Shown piece after piece: positions 20,516 to 31,363 of a stretch of 64,000 bases of DNA. Source of the stretch: Fragilaria crotonensis. Its lineage: Eukaryota > Bacillariophyta > Fragilariophyceae > Fragilariales > Fragilariaceae. The stretch is taken from positions 1 to 64,000 of the forward strand of contig JAKSYS010000044.1 in assembly GCA_022925895.1 (NCBI GenBank). Reading direction: 5' to 3'. Below the pieces are notes generated by a model. The model saw nothing but the letters and a program-made list of their open reading frames with translations. It made no database searches and was not told the DNA's origin. Both the position numbers and the translations under genes were made by a program. The stretch's first letter is position 1, and every line of letters begins with the position of its first letter.

Positions 20516-20821
20516 CTACGCTTGCTTTTTGAAACCAACTTCACCTCCGAAATCCCGAGCGCTGGTGCCTGACAGGAAAGAGGGAAGAGGGACTGAAGAC
20601 TTGAGTGTGCACAGTGCACAGTATCCAAGAGCGTCATTAGCGCATGAACGGTAGGCAGCAGTCATCCTCTTGCAAATGGAAGAGTCGAGAGTGCCCACGT
20701 TGGCTAAAGATTCCTCAAGCCAGCGAGATGCGAGAGTCATCACTACTCTTGGTACTTTGATCATCGTGAATTGGGTGAGGGGAAGGGGAATGGACTTTGT
20801 ACGGTGTGGATGATTCGCCAT
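20516..20821 (-). CDS. possible small protein, 101 residues
   Basis: A frame from an ATG at 20821. The middle is protein-like and helical (TLASRWLEESLANVG), then SICKRMTAAYRSC, in which two cysteines are nine residues apart as in CX9C mitochondrial proteins, but there is no clear second CX9C pair. The C-terminal part looks less protein-like and may be read-through past an unseen intron or plain chance. No neighbour supports it. Confidence 0.3.
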   Translation of the reverse strand: MANHPHRTKSIPLPLTQFTMIKVPRVVMTLASRWLEESLANVGTLDSSICKRMTAAYRSCANDALGYCALCTLKSSVPLPSFLSGTSARDFGGEVGFKKQA

Positions 20822-21333
20822 TGGAGTTTGACGTACAAGTACCCGTTTCTGTCATAGATGAGATGGAGTCGGTGCAGCCGATTTGCATCTCATGATGCCA
20901 TTAGCAAGGCATGCGACTGGAGCTACAGGTTTGGAAGTCTTTTGAGCAGTATCCTGGACTTCCCTTGCTGAAGTTCTACCAGCGACAGATCAACAAATCG
21001 AAATTATCATTTCCAGTGTACTCCAACAATAGAAACAAAGGCCAACGCGAATGCAAGGCTTCTCTTCGATAGATAATTCATGTAGGGTACATGTCTAGAC
21101 TAAAGAACCTTCCGACAACGATGTCTTCCACAAATCATTCGATTAACACCACTAGTTACCGAGATTCCCTGCATCGTCGAGGCAAATTCTTCAGCTGGTC
21201 ATTTATGTCGTGAAAGTTTGGCCGTCAGATCGACAATCGAAGTACTTCATGCCTCCGAACATAGGAAAGCCTCCGGTGCGCACGTGCCAGGATTGCCCTC
21301 CAAATTTACAGGCACAAATGAAACGCTCAATCC
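20822..21333. other. intergenic, no gene seen
   Basis: Mixed-composition DNA between the possible small gene and the 3' end of the twin-CX9C gene. I see nothing I can name. Confidence 0.5.
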
Positions 21334-21714
21334 TCACTCATCATCTTCGTCCAGTTCAGCTAGGATGCTTTCCTTCTTCGGAGGCGGGAGTCCTCGCTTT
21401 TCTCGATCTTTTTTCATACCCCGCAAAACACACGCCCGCCAATCCTCGAAAACTTCATCACACCCAGTGCTGTCTGTTTCCTTGGCCAAGAGAAATCCGC
21501 CGTAGAGTTGGGAATAGCATGCATCGTACGCTCGCTTTTTCCGACGACACTTGTGCTGGACGCGTGCAAATCCAGAAAGATTCTTTGATTGTTTTGACTT
21601 GGGCTTTCCTCGATCCGCGACCACATCCGTCACAATTTCTTCGGCGTTACTGGCTTGCGGAGCCAACGAGGGTGTTTGTGTGGAAACTGCAGGAGTGCTC
21701 TGGCTTGAACCCAT
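21334..21714 (-). CDS. twin CX9C protein resembling TRIAP1/Mdm35
   Basis: A 126-residue protein with two CX9C pairs: Cys56/Cys66 in KCRRKKRAYDACYSQ and Cys85/Cys95 in GCDEVFEDWRACVLRG, separated by 18 residues. The surrounding pattern (K-x-x-YDxC, hydrophobic GGFLL, FxxWxxCV, basic tail) resembles TRIAP1/Mdm35. Those are small intermembrane-space proteins that pair with PRELI/Ups lipid transfer proteins to move phosphatidic acid and phosphatidylserine. Such proteins fold by disulfide relay and need no cleaved presequence, and none is seen. The N-terminal 45 residues are Ser/Thr/Pro-rich, an extension not typical of the short yeast and human proteins. The C terminus is acidic (ELDEDDE). Another twin-CX9C family is possible. 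Confidence 0.72.
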   Translation of the reverse strand: MGSSQSTPAVSTQTPSLAPQASNAEEIVTDVVADRGKPKSKQSKNLSGFARVQHKCRRKKRAYDACYSQLYGGFLLAKETDSTGCDEVFEDWRACVLRGMKKDREKRGLPPPKKESILAELDEDDE

Positions 21715-22689
21715 CGCGATGTGAAGGGTTTCGTTGGTTTATCACTCGTCTCAACACTGCACCATGTTGTGTTTGCGTAGAAGGCTGTCGTGTACGTAAA
21801 TTGATAGATTGCGACTCTCGAAGTACAGTGTGACGAGCGACCTCGGAGTCAGAACGTCAGAACAAATGGCGAATGGCGACTGGCGACTGGCGACGGATAG
21901 TGGTCAGTGGTCAGTGGTCAGTGGTCAGTGGTCAGTGGTCAGTGATCTGTGTGGAGTTATCTGGTACTACTAGCTAGGTCGTACAAGTACTGTACTCTGA
22001 GTGTACGTGATACGTGGTATTAGTACTGTACTATCCAGTACAGTACTCGGAGTACTACTGCAGCTACCTAGTACTCGGAGTACTGGTAGTCGGTACCGTA
22101 GGTCGTACACATCATACTGGTAGGTAAGTCTGGCCGCACACCTCCAGTTTGTATTACCTGGTACTTGTATGTAGAAGCTACGAGAAGACATGTTAGATTA
22201 TGCGTATCCACAACACATCCTGTGCCCGTTCCACTCGACTCGGAGAGTGCAACTATGACATACTACATACTGTACATACAATGCTGTCGTACTCGTTGGA
22301 CCAGGTATTTGTACCAGGTAGCTACAGTACTTTGAGCTTTGAGTACAATGCTGTAGAACGACAGTTTAGTACTTGTACTGAACCAGTACAGTATATGCTT
22401 TAGTCTGCATATAATACGATTGATTCATATCGAAGAATGCGCCGCGTGGAAACAATTACTTTGACAGGGAGATTGCCAAATTCGTCAAAAGGCGTTATTT
22501 CCGCCCCTTAGTGCGTGTTTCCTTCTCCGCACTCTTACCACTAAACTCGACATCAATATCGTTCGAATCTTTTTGTGTGGTGCTCGTGGTGTCAAGGAAG
22601 GGACAAAGTGAAGGCATCACCAATATACATCATCTCAAAAAAGTAAGAGCGTCACCGACAACCCTCTTGTTACACCTTTTCCTTGCCCC
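21715..22689. other. intergenic with heptamer array and TAC-rich DNA
   Basis: Upstream DNA of the twin-CX9C gene contains a short TGGTCAG array (21901). Some 400 bases of GTAC/AGTACT-rich sequence follow (about 21960-22400) with no coding potential. The last 200 bases are the leader of the transporter gene. Confidence 0.55.
21901..21946. repeat. heptamer tandem repeat (TGGTCAG)6
   Basis: Six perfect copies of TGGTCAG, followed by a partial TGATC. Just upstream is a shorter GGCGACT/GGCGAAT array. Confidence 0.9.
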
Positions 22690-24005
22690 ATGCCGCGCTT
22701 GGCCTTTGTTGCTTTCTGCGCCGTCCTTCTCACAGCCTTCCCTGCCCTCGCCTCTGATCCTTCGGCTCGATCTGCTGCCTCTGTCCCTTCTGTTCCCGTC
22801 AGCCCCGTCCCAGTTGCCATCCTCGAAGAATCTCCTGCCAATACAGACCCTCTTGAAGTAGGTCCTGCAGATTTAGTCTCCCCTCAACCGGAATCAAGGT
22901 GAGTCGTTTCCTGTGCGCTATTTGGCGTTCCTTTCACACCTAAAGTTTTTCTTCGGGTCTCACAAAAGCCTCCCTTTGCTTGTGAAGCGTGGCCGTTGCG
23001 ATTAATCCTGGAGGAGGAACCGGAAGCAAGACTGCACCAGTTACTGCAACCATGAGCGCTGCTGGCATGCCCGACACAGTGAAACTGCTGATTGGTGCTG
23101 GAGGAATCTACGCGGCCTTCCTTTACTATGGTTCACTCCAGGAAGATGTTTTTCGTTTTGTCGCATCCGATGGAACTGCTTTCAAGCAGGCTTGGTTTTT
23201 GCAAGTCTTGGAGGCCTTTGCCAATGTTGTCATTGGATTTATTGGCATGCAGCTGAGCGGACCCACAAAGGGAATCCCGCTTCGCATGTTTGCCATTTCA
23301 GGTGCTGCTCAAGTGACAGCAAAAGCTTGCACGTCACTTGCCCTGGCGAACGGGCTGAGCTTCCCCGTTGCGACCTTGGCAAAGTCAGGAAAGATGGCCC
23401 CTGTGATGGCCGGGTCGCTGCTGCTAGGTGGAGCTAAGTATGATCTGCGTGAATATTTGCAAGTGGCTGCCATAATCGGAGGTACTGCCATTGTATCCAT
23501 GGGAAAGAAGAAGGGAGGCGAAAGTTCATCGATGGGTGTCATTTTTATTGTTTTGTCTTTAGTCCTGGACGGTGTTACTGCTGGTTTTCAAAAGCGATTG
23601 AAGTCTGAGACTGCCAAAGTCGGCGTCAAACCCAAGCCATATGATTTCATGTTCTACACCAACCTTTTCATGTGCTTGACTGCGATGGTGATTGCTGGTG
23701 GTCTTGGTGAAGTCCAGACCGGCATCGCATTCTGCGCGTCCAATCCTGAGGTTCTCTCCAAAATCATCAAGTTTGCTCTTTGTTCCGCTGTTGGTCAATC
23801 CTTCATCTTTTTCACTATTGCGAACTTCGATCCTTTGGTTCTCTCAACGGTAACGACAACGCGCAAGATTTTCTCGGTTCTGCTCTCCATCTTCCTCAAG
23901 GGTCATTCCTTGTCTATGGTTGGATGGTCCGGTATTGCCCTCGCATGTGGCGGCATCATGTCGGAGCTTGTGGTCAAGAGCGGTGGCAAAGCCAAGGCTC
24001 ATTAG
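22690..24005 (+). CDS. nucleotide-sugar / PAPS transporter (SLC35B, UAA family)
   Basis: Two exons: 22690-22898 and 22988-24005, with an 89-base GTGAGT...AG intron that keeps phase 2. The product is about 408 residues. Exon 1 encodes a signal peptide ending ALA-SD and a Pro/Ser/Val-rich linker. Exon 2 encodes about ten membrane segments of the drug/metabolite transporter fold. Family marks are YYGSLQEDVFRF at the first helix, LAKSGKMAPVMAGSLLL plus YDLREYLQV in the middle, and STVTTTRKIFSVLLSIFLKG near the end. SLC35B proteins bring UDP-sugars, ATP or PAPS into the ER or Golgi lumen. The cleavable N-terminal signal is unusual and could point to another membrane, including the outer membranes of the complex plastid. 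The substrate cannot be read. Confidence 0.85.
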
Positions 24006-24557
24006 ATGGCTCGCATTTGGTAGAAACACAGCATATGGACGTTGTGTTTATCATGGTGCTTTTGGTACCTGGTACCATTCAAGAATAATTTATTCATTTG
24101 GTAGCACACGTTTATGGCATTCTGGCGTATTAACTCGATCGGATAGTACCAAGTTCATTCCAAGAAGTAACAATGCGTCTCGTCGAGAACTACTTGTAGT
24201 CTATGATGTCAACTTACATTCAATGTTAGTCCGTTCAAGAAAAGTTCATTGCAAGTTCCTGGAATACTGATCGCTATATTGGAGACTTTTTTCGCACTCT
24301 AGAGTATCAACTGGACTAAAAAGGACTCCAATCTTCATGCACCATAAAATTCGATGAAGGAGGGAACAATTGAACGCAAAACTGAAGCATACTTACAGGA
24401 CTTCCTTATGATTGTAGGAACATACATCAACAATAATACATTAGGTATCCACCCCCCCCCCCCGGCTATGGTTGATTTAATTCCATTGGGAATGTTGCAT
24501 ACTCAAGAGTCAATCACGGCAACGACTTCCTCAGCGGGTTGCAAATGGGGAGGAGAG
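24006..24557. other. intergenic; homopolymer C run
   Basis: The 3' flanks of two convergent genes. A run of 12 C lies at 24452-24463. No gene seen. Confidence 0.55.
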
Positions 24558-26044
24558 TTAAACATCTTTCGATGAAGGGTTCTTCTTGCCACGTCGAAAA
24601 ATATTCCTACGTGATAACCGTTGTACAAGCGTTGGTTTCTCCTTTGGTAGCGTTTCTTTCAGGACCCACCTAGGGAGGGATTCGAGTAACGTCAAGTACC
24701 TCGCCGACGGCTCCGGATTATGTTCTAACAGCAAATTCAAGAATGATTGAATGTTGTCAGATTTGCCCACCTTCCTAGCACATTCTCCCAAAATGCTCAG
24801 AAGTGACAGCCCAACATCGCCCTTTGCCAATGCTGGGTCAAGCGTGATGGCAATCCTTAACAGTTCGAGGGTTTCGGCGAGATGGCAGGTCTTAGCCAGC
24901 CAGCGAATAGGAGTCCGGCCTTTCTGATCGGGCGCAGAAAGGCCGTCGGGGAATGCATGGATGAGCGCTTTCACAGAAGCAGGCCGAAAGTATGCCTTAT
25001 ACACGCACGAATAGTGAAGCGGCAGCATGCCGCGGTCGTCTGTAGCCGCTGCGGCGCTTTCCACGCAGACTTTGTTAATCACTTCTTCCAAACAATTGAC
25101 ATTCATAACGGCATAGTGCAGTGGCGTCGCGCCTTTGCCGTCTTGAATGAGTCGACTTTCAGGATAAGTGTTACAAGCACATCAACAACTTCAACGCTTG
25201 AAACATGGATGCACGCCATGTGAAGGGGAAGCATTCCTGCGTTGTCGCGAGTCTTTACCACATCGACGCCTGCACATGCAACAAAAAGTTCGATGACATC
25301 CAAGGGCGGATTGTGACGACAGATTTGATGAAAGGGAGTCAGCCCCGCATGACTTCTGATACCAGCTGCGCATCTCACGAGTTTACTGTCAGAAAGCAAA
25401 TACGATCGAACCGGTTCCCACATTTCAGATTTGGCGACACCGCTGTTGTCGTCCGGTTTCGTTAACAAACAAAGTCGGTACAGCTCATGCACCCTCTCAA
25501 CAGGGAACCTCTCGGTCGTGTTTGCACCGTAATTGTCAAACGCTGGCTTTCCATCGCCACCTGCTGAAACTTGAGATTCCATGTCTTCCTTCATGATTTT
25601 GGAAATCGCAGCCATTGAGGCCGCGTCCTGGGCGGCAGCCTTGGCCGCCTCATCCTGCATCAAAATCTGCGATAATATAAATGTATCTGTGTTTGGATCA
25701 GAGGTTGGCGCGCCATACGCGGCATCCAAAGCGGCGGCGAGATCGTAGTCGGAAAGGGAAGCGACCTTGGCGTCATCGTGAAACACATTATCACAGCGGG
25801 CGTCGATTTTGACTCCATTATAGTATTCAAATGATGATTCACTTTCATGGACAGGCCGGGAATAATCAGAAGCGGCGCTCAGGCAAGAATCATCCATCGG
25901 TTCTGAATTCGCATTGAGGTCAACTTCTCCCCTGGAGAATTGACTCATGTTAAAAATTGTATCTACTGGTGTTGCTTGACGCGTTTGCATTTCCAAATGG
26001 TGACCCTTTTTTCCTGTTGCTTTAAGCTGACGTGAAGGCGACAT
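24558..26044 (-). CDS. ankyrin-repeat protein with a one-base frame break
   Basis: Reads as one protein of about 495 residues from the ATG at 26044 to the stop at 24558, except for a frame break near 25145-25155. The first frame ends in out-of-frame residues, while the second enters earlier as QDGKGATPLHYAVMNVNC, a perfect ankyrin start. An A run (CTGAAAGTC) one base short would explain it; I see no GT-AG intron that repairs the phase. Residues 1-190 are acidic and Ala/Ser-rich. Ankyrin repeats follow: SHAGLTPFHQICRHN, DNAGMLPLHMACIHV, QDGKGATPLHYAV, DDRGMLPLHYSCVY and DQKGRTPIRWLAK. The C terminus is basic (LVQRLSRRNIFRRGKKNP). It is either an assembly error in a live gene or a recent pseudogene. 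Confidence 0.7.
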
Positions 26045-27193
26045 CTGAGATTTCGTGAACTCTAAGTGCCTCTACGTGCAACAACACCCGCTGTCGCAAT
26101 CGAATGCTCTTGAAGTTAAACTCGCGCTTCTTGCAGTGGGAAGGATAAAGTACCAAGATCGCGCTAAGCAGGTTGGTGAAATCTGTTGTGAATTTTCTCG
26201 GTCGAGACGTTCAATGATGTTCTCGCAGTAATACACAGAATTACGCCTCAAGTATTTTTCCTTGTAAGGGAAACGACAACGGTGGTATGAAACGAATGCC
26301 CCGAAAACAATTGTACGACTCTAGAGTAGTCGTCGTAGCGGTGGCTCAATCGATACTCGTCGAAAAAAGGCGCTCCGTCCTCGAAGTTGCGGTTTTAGGG
26401 TGTCAGTTTGGTGCTCGAAGCCGGACGTTCGGAGAAATCCACGTCTTCGTCTGTTTCAGTTACAGTCGTTCTTGCTATTCCGATGAGTGTACTCCGTGCA
26501 ACAGACATCAGACATCCGTAAACGCACCACTGGGTCTGGTAATCTTTTTGATGTAGAAGTGCTGTACTCCGGAGTATGAGTCTATGACATACTCCGAAAT
26601 GCATATAAACATACTGGAATATCTCAATAAATTAAGTGGTACTCCGATACACGGTACGTGTATGAAGTGAACCTGAATTTCGTATGAATGTCGCGTATGA
26701 TATGACATACAAATACTACCATGACACCCAGTCGGAGTCGCACGAGTACCAAATGTAAAATGACCAAGGCTTCAACTGGATTGTGCGTAACTGGTACCTT
26801 TTACCTCGTACATAGGACCACTGAATTGTTCGGCACTCAAAGGCTCCCACAGGTACTGTATTTCTCGGCATCAACACCTACCGGTAGTATGACATAGTTG
26901 TATAGATGCAGAACAGAAGTCGTATGTTTTTGTATTAGAAAAGTACTCGGAGTGTTGGTACACTGGTATTTGTACCAGTACACCGCTACAGTATTTCACT
27001 AGTACTGGAGTGGTACAGTACGTACTCTTGTCCCTCATCCTTCGTTTGACGCAATTCGGAAATCTGGAATCCAGCACGCTGAGTACGAAAATGCGTGAAG
27101 GCTTCCCTGCTTGACACAATCAAACGAGGCTTCGCAACGCGGAAAGGTATGCCATCACCCGCCTCCTACAGTCCCTAATCTGAATACATAACC
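26045..27193. other. intergenic, TAC-rich, no gene recognised
   Basis: The upstream regions of two divergent genes. From about 26560 to 27030 the DNA is rich in GTAC/ACTCCG words, with the palindrome CTACCGGTAG at 26878-26887. No supported coding frame. Confidence 0.5.
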
Positions 27194-28197
27194 ATGGGAA
27201 AAGGAAATGGATGGCGGAAAGGTTTAGTTGTCCTGGTTTTTGTGGCTCGCCCAGTCGTCGCCATTGGCCGGGATTCCTTCGTTCGTATTACTCGTCCGGA
27301 CAGCGGGTCCGAGTCGTCCTTTTATGAACTCGCCGGCATTTTTGAGGTTGAGAATAACTGCGAAAATGGATCGGTCGAAAAAATTATTCTTGGAAAGCAG
27401 GGAAAATGTGATCGCTTTGTTTCGATTAACGCATTTGTGGAGGAAGCAGGTGGCGACATTGAAATGGCTTCGTTGCTGTTGTTCGAATCAACGCTGTCAG
27501 TCGATTCCTCAAAAGGGGACGCGTTGCTCTTTATGAACATCACTGACGGATCGGACAACTATAGCATCTCTAACTCAACGAACCCACTGCATATGGTTGA
27601 TAAATTCAATTGCACCGTTCAAGTTATAAGCTTTATTCAGAGCCGGGACCTTGGCGACACAGAGAACGACGGGAATACAGATGAAAGGAAATTGTCTGAC
27701 GCAGACATGAATCTATTTGAACATGACCCCCGTGATCTCCTAGACAATGCTAATGCCAGTGCATTGGACTTGATGTGGGCACAAGCTGTGGAAACCGATG
27801 TTTCGTCGTAAGTAACGTTGAAGGTGAAAACGCCGCCCACATCAATATTTCTGACCAAACTGTCTTTCATGTTCAAAGTTTTGTTGGCGAACGTTCCGAT
27901 CCTGCTTGTGTCAGGCGACGTGTTACACAGGTTGTCAATCTCCAAGCAACGTTCAAAAGGAGAGCGTCACTGCCAGCAGGGCATTTGCTGAGGGAAGAGT
28001 TGGCACTTTCAATCATGGGAATTTCAATAGGAACGATCCTGACCATATCCATAGTTTCTGTGGTTGCTTTCAAGGAGCTGCAGGAGCGAGGTTTCTTTTC
28101 GAAGAAAAAAGGTTCGAAGTCGAAAGCAAACATAAGAGCCAGTAGTAAGAAACAACAAGCGGCTCCTGAAAGCTCCGACGATTCCGACTCTGATTAG
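27194..28197 (+). CDS. single-pass secretory-pathway glycoprotein, unrecognised
   Basis: Two exons: 27194-27807 and 27879-28197, with a 71-base GTAAGT...CAAAG intron that keeps phase 2. The product is about 310 residues. It starts with a signal peptide (about residues 1-25, GLVVLVFVARPVVAIG) in an ACCATGG context. The lumenal part of about 220 residues has several N-glycosylation sequons (NGS, NIT, NYS, NST, NCT, NAS). One membrane segment lies near 246-268 (LSIMGISIGTILTISIVSVVAF). The cytosolic tail is Lys-rich, then acidic (SSDDSDSD). The layout is that of a type I ER/Golgi protein such as an EMC or translocon-associated subunit, but I do not recognise the lumenal domain. It converges on the EXO84 gene with about 150 bases between. 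Confidence 0.72.
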
Positions 28198-28350
28198 AGA
28201 ACTCACAGTCTATGGCGCACATTACTACGCGCAGTAACACTGCTTCCGTCGCGTGAATGGGTAGCATTTATATGCTCGCCGAACAATTGCAGGTTTGATA
28301 AAAACATTAACGTTAAACGCTCATTTCCAGGTTTATCCACAACCTTTTCC

Positions 28351-30825
28351 CTACGTTGCCTCCTGAGATCTCGACGGCTGAGAGCTAAATCTCCGCCCTT
28401 CGTCCATCGGTATGTCTGCTTCGTCCAACTCCAGTTCCCACTCGAAAGCAACGTGCTTCCACTTGGTGCTCAGAACTTTTGACACTTCCGCCTCGCATCC
28501 CTTCAAGCGAGATCGTACATACTCAGCCAGACGAGGTGTCAGAGGCAAGCCGATGGAATCGAGATTCTCCGATGCGTAGGTAAAGGCTTGATCGACACAC
28601 TGAGCTGCAATGTCGATCGCGGTCTGTCTCTCCTTGTTACTTTGGAATCCCTCGTCCTCAAAACCCACCACTCTAGCCTTGTTTTGGGTCAAGTCCTGAC
28701 GGGGCGGCGGCGAGAGAGCCAGGTTACTCAAGATGCGTGTGCCGCCGAAAGCCGAGGAGAACTTGGAGAGCTCTGAGTCGCACCAGAGTACGATAGAGGC
28801 AAGTGCACCGGGAGGAACATTGCGGCTTGCCGCGGACATGAGACTGTTGCTGTCCTCGTCCCTTCCCGAGAGCTCAGGTTGTACGAGAAAGAGATCAAGG
28901 AACCCCTCGACGGCGCTGGCGAGGCAGGAGAAGAATGATTGGCTCAGCTGCGCAGCATAGATAACCAAGTCTACGTTTCCGGAGCCTGAGATTGGACGCT
29001 CGTGGAGGCATTCCAAGAGTAGAAGCGACCTTCGGGCAGCATAAGCTGTTGCGGCTTCTTGCGTCTGCCCGAGTTTCACTAGAAGATTCAACGGGATTGC
29101 ATCATCTCCAAGGCAACATGGGGAAACGATTGGTGCCATCATGGCTAGAGGATCAGAACGTTCGCGCTTCAAGGATTGCTTGAATGCTTCGTTCTTGCGT
29201 CGGAGGCCTTCAACAAGACGGTTAGACATACGATCAGAGAGCTGTTGGAGCGTATTGAGCATATTTAACATATACGCATGTTGCTTCTTGGTCAATTTGT
29301 CCGACGTCGGGCGATCATGCTGTCATTTTGGAGGATAGAAATGTGGATTAGTGTCACAAGAATTTACGAAATGCGCATGGGGAGGTATTCAGCATCGTAC
29401 CTGGCTCAAGATTTCGTTCACTTCGTCTCTAGCTTTGAATAGCAAATCGGTGGCATCAGTGTAACGACACTCCTTAATGAAAGCTGAGATTTCTTCGCTG
29501 ACATCGTCGAGCCAGGAAGGGATACTAATTCCAACATCATGGTCGTCCGAGGCAACGGACATGCCAGACCTGAGTTTGCGTTTCAGAGGCCCTGCATCTT
29601 CGTCAGAAGAAATGCTGCTGTCGTCTGATTGGTCGTCAGCACTTCGCTGCACTGGCCGACGACGACGGGCGCGGCGACCTCCGGCTCGTATGTTGGGAGG
29701 ATCAATGGCGTCCTCGCCATCACTGTCGAGTGGGTCATCCTCATCACCTTCAGCAAACGCCGTTGTAAAATCGATATCTTTCATCTCTTTAATAAGTTCG
29801 CTTTGTGTCTCCACCATAGCTTTGAGTGCAGCTACCTCTTTTCCCATCGTGGTCATTTCACCAGATGCCTCAACAAAGTACTCATACTGCTCCAAAACGG
29901 CTCCTCTTAAACCTCTCTTGATGCTCGATTGCCACTGCTCCAGTTGATCGATCTTATTGCCTGATTCGAAATCATTGTTGGTCATAAAGAATGCATTCAA
30001 CCAATCCTCATCGCTGAAATCCAGCAAACCAAATTCTCGCTTGGCTGATTCCACATCACGAGCTTCCGCAGTTTCGGGTTCCTCGTGTTGTTCGGAAGTG
30101 CGTCGCTTTTGCGTTCGTTTCGTGCGACGGATGCCAGCTTTTGCGCCAGTATCGACACGGCCTGCATCATCGCCATCACCGCGGCGTCCGCCAATGTTGG
30201 GACGAAGCTTGGTATCTGCGGTCACTTCGGCTCGCAGTCGGAGTGCCTTGAGCCACTTTTCTCGTTGTGCCAGAGACTCGGCGACAAAGAAGGCAGCTGG
30301 GCGAGTGGTTTCTGCGCCACCCTCTGGAGCATGGATGAGAACAAACTCATAGCCATGTTTGGCGTCCGTGTGAGCATGTTCGCGAAAGACCCGACGGCCA
30401 CCAGGTGGAGTCGCGACGTCACACTTGTCGATTGGCACAACTCCCAAGGGAGGAGCATGGTACGAGACGTAATGGCCACCCACATGATCATCGATGTCCT
30501 CAATGTCAAAATAGAACAAGAAACCACCACGGACACAGACGTTGCGGACAGGGAACTTTAAGCCTTCGGAGCCGGCATCTTCGCAAACACGCATGGCCGT
30601 GTCCTCCGGTGGATCTGGAACTTCTTTGTAGTCCAAGACACGAGCCATGTCGGCAGCTTCGAAAGGTCGAAAGGACTTCTCAATTGTCGTACGACCATTG
30701 GCAGTCCTAGATTTGGATACGGCAATGCGAGGTATGAAACGATCTGCCGAATTGGTGTCGGCACTGAAAGTGACTTTTTCGTCAATGTGCTCGTAGGCCA
30801 CTCCACCACTTTCTGTCGCTTCCAT
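28351..30825 (-). CDS. EXO84: exocyst complex subunit EXO84
   Basis: Two exons: 30825-29401 and 29319-28351, with an 81-base GTACGA...GACAG intron in phase 0. The product is about 797 residues, near the usual size. A PH-like domain covers about residues 85-200 (VCVRGGFLFYFDIEDI to REKWLKALRLRAEV). An acidic/basic linker and a coiled coil (EVAALKAMVETQSELIKEM) follow. The EXO84 C-terminal helical region starts with PSWLDDVSEEISAFI near 438, where the family has WLD-x-SEEI, and continues through exon 2. EXO84 is one of eight subunits that tether secretory vesicles to the plasma membrane and binds Rab/Ral-type GTPases. The start is uncertain: the frame stays open upstream to 31044, but those residues look like a chance hydrophobic stretch, so I chose the ATG at 30825. 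Confidence 0.8.
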
Positions 30826-31123
30826 GACGCCTGACTGTTCAAGAGTAGACACCCACTGAGCTTCTGGAAGTATCAGATGAACGAAGATTGAGGAGAGCAA
30901 TGAGCAGCAATAGATGAGCACAAAGTGCAAGGCACTACCGGGTAGTATGTCACAATTCTCTGGAGTACTAGTACTACTAGTAGTTACCGTACGAACCAGG
31001 TATTGTAGCATTGGAGCTGGCTGTCTTCGTCGGCACGTCGGCACTGCAGGGGGTGGGAGACGGTGAGTGGTTTAGATTTTAGATACGCAGAATGCCGAGT
31101 CGTACTCCAGCTACAGTATAGTA

Positions 31124-31158
31124 CTTGTGCCTTGTGCCTTGTGCCTTGTGACTTGTGC
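31124..31158. repeat. heptamer tandem repeat (CTTGTGC)5
   Basis: Five tandem copies of CTTGTGC, the fourth reading CTTGTGA. Confidence 0.85.
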
Positions 31159-31341
31159 GTGGTATTACCGGTAGTACTGTACTGAAGTACTCGAGTAAGT
31201 GATACTCGTACTGTATGCATACGATTTGACAACCTGATTCACAACTCACAACCCTATAGCACTGTACTCGGAGTTCTACCGGTAGTACTCGTACATAGTA
31301 CTAAGCCAGGAGTGCTATGCATAAATTGTACGACCTCCAAG

Positions 31342-31363
31342 GCGGCGGTTCGAGTGCACACGG
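31342..31363 (+). repeat. B-box-like repeat, copy 1
   Basis: Carries GCGGCGGTTCGAGTGCACA, then CGG; the GGTTCGAGTGC part resembles the internal promoter B box of tRNA genes (GGTTCGANTCC). The wider context, CGACCTC then one base then AAGG, is shared with copy 4. Confidence 0.7.

Noticed and set aside
22643-22660. Possible third end of the GAGCATCCCC element (TAAGAGCGTCACCGAC)
   Set aside because: There are only partial matches and no inverted partner nearby.
30826-31044. N-terminal extension of EXO84 with a hydrophobic stretch
   Set aside because: It is likely untranslated DNA; the residues have no family similarity and end in TAC-rich sequence.
31329-31363. tRNA gene at the GGTTCGAGT motifs
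   Set aside because: There is no A box or matching 5' acceptor arm upstream of any of the four copies, and the T-arm stem does not pair well.
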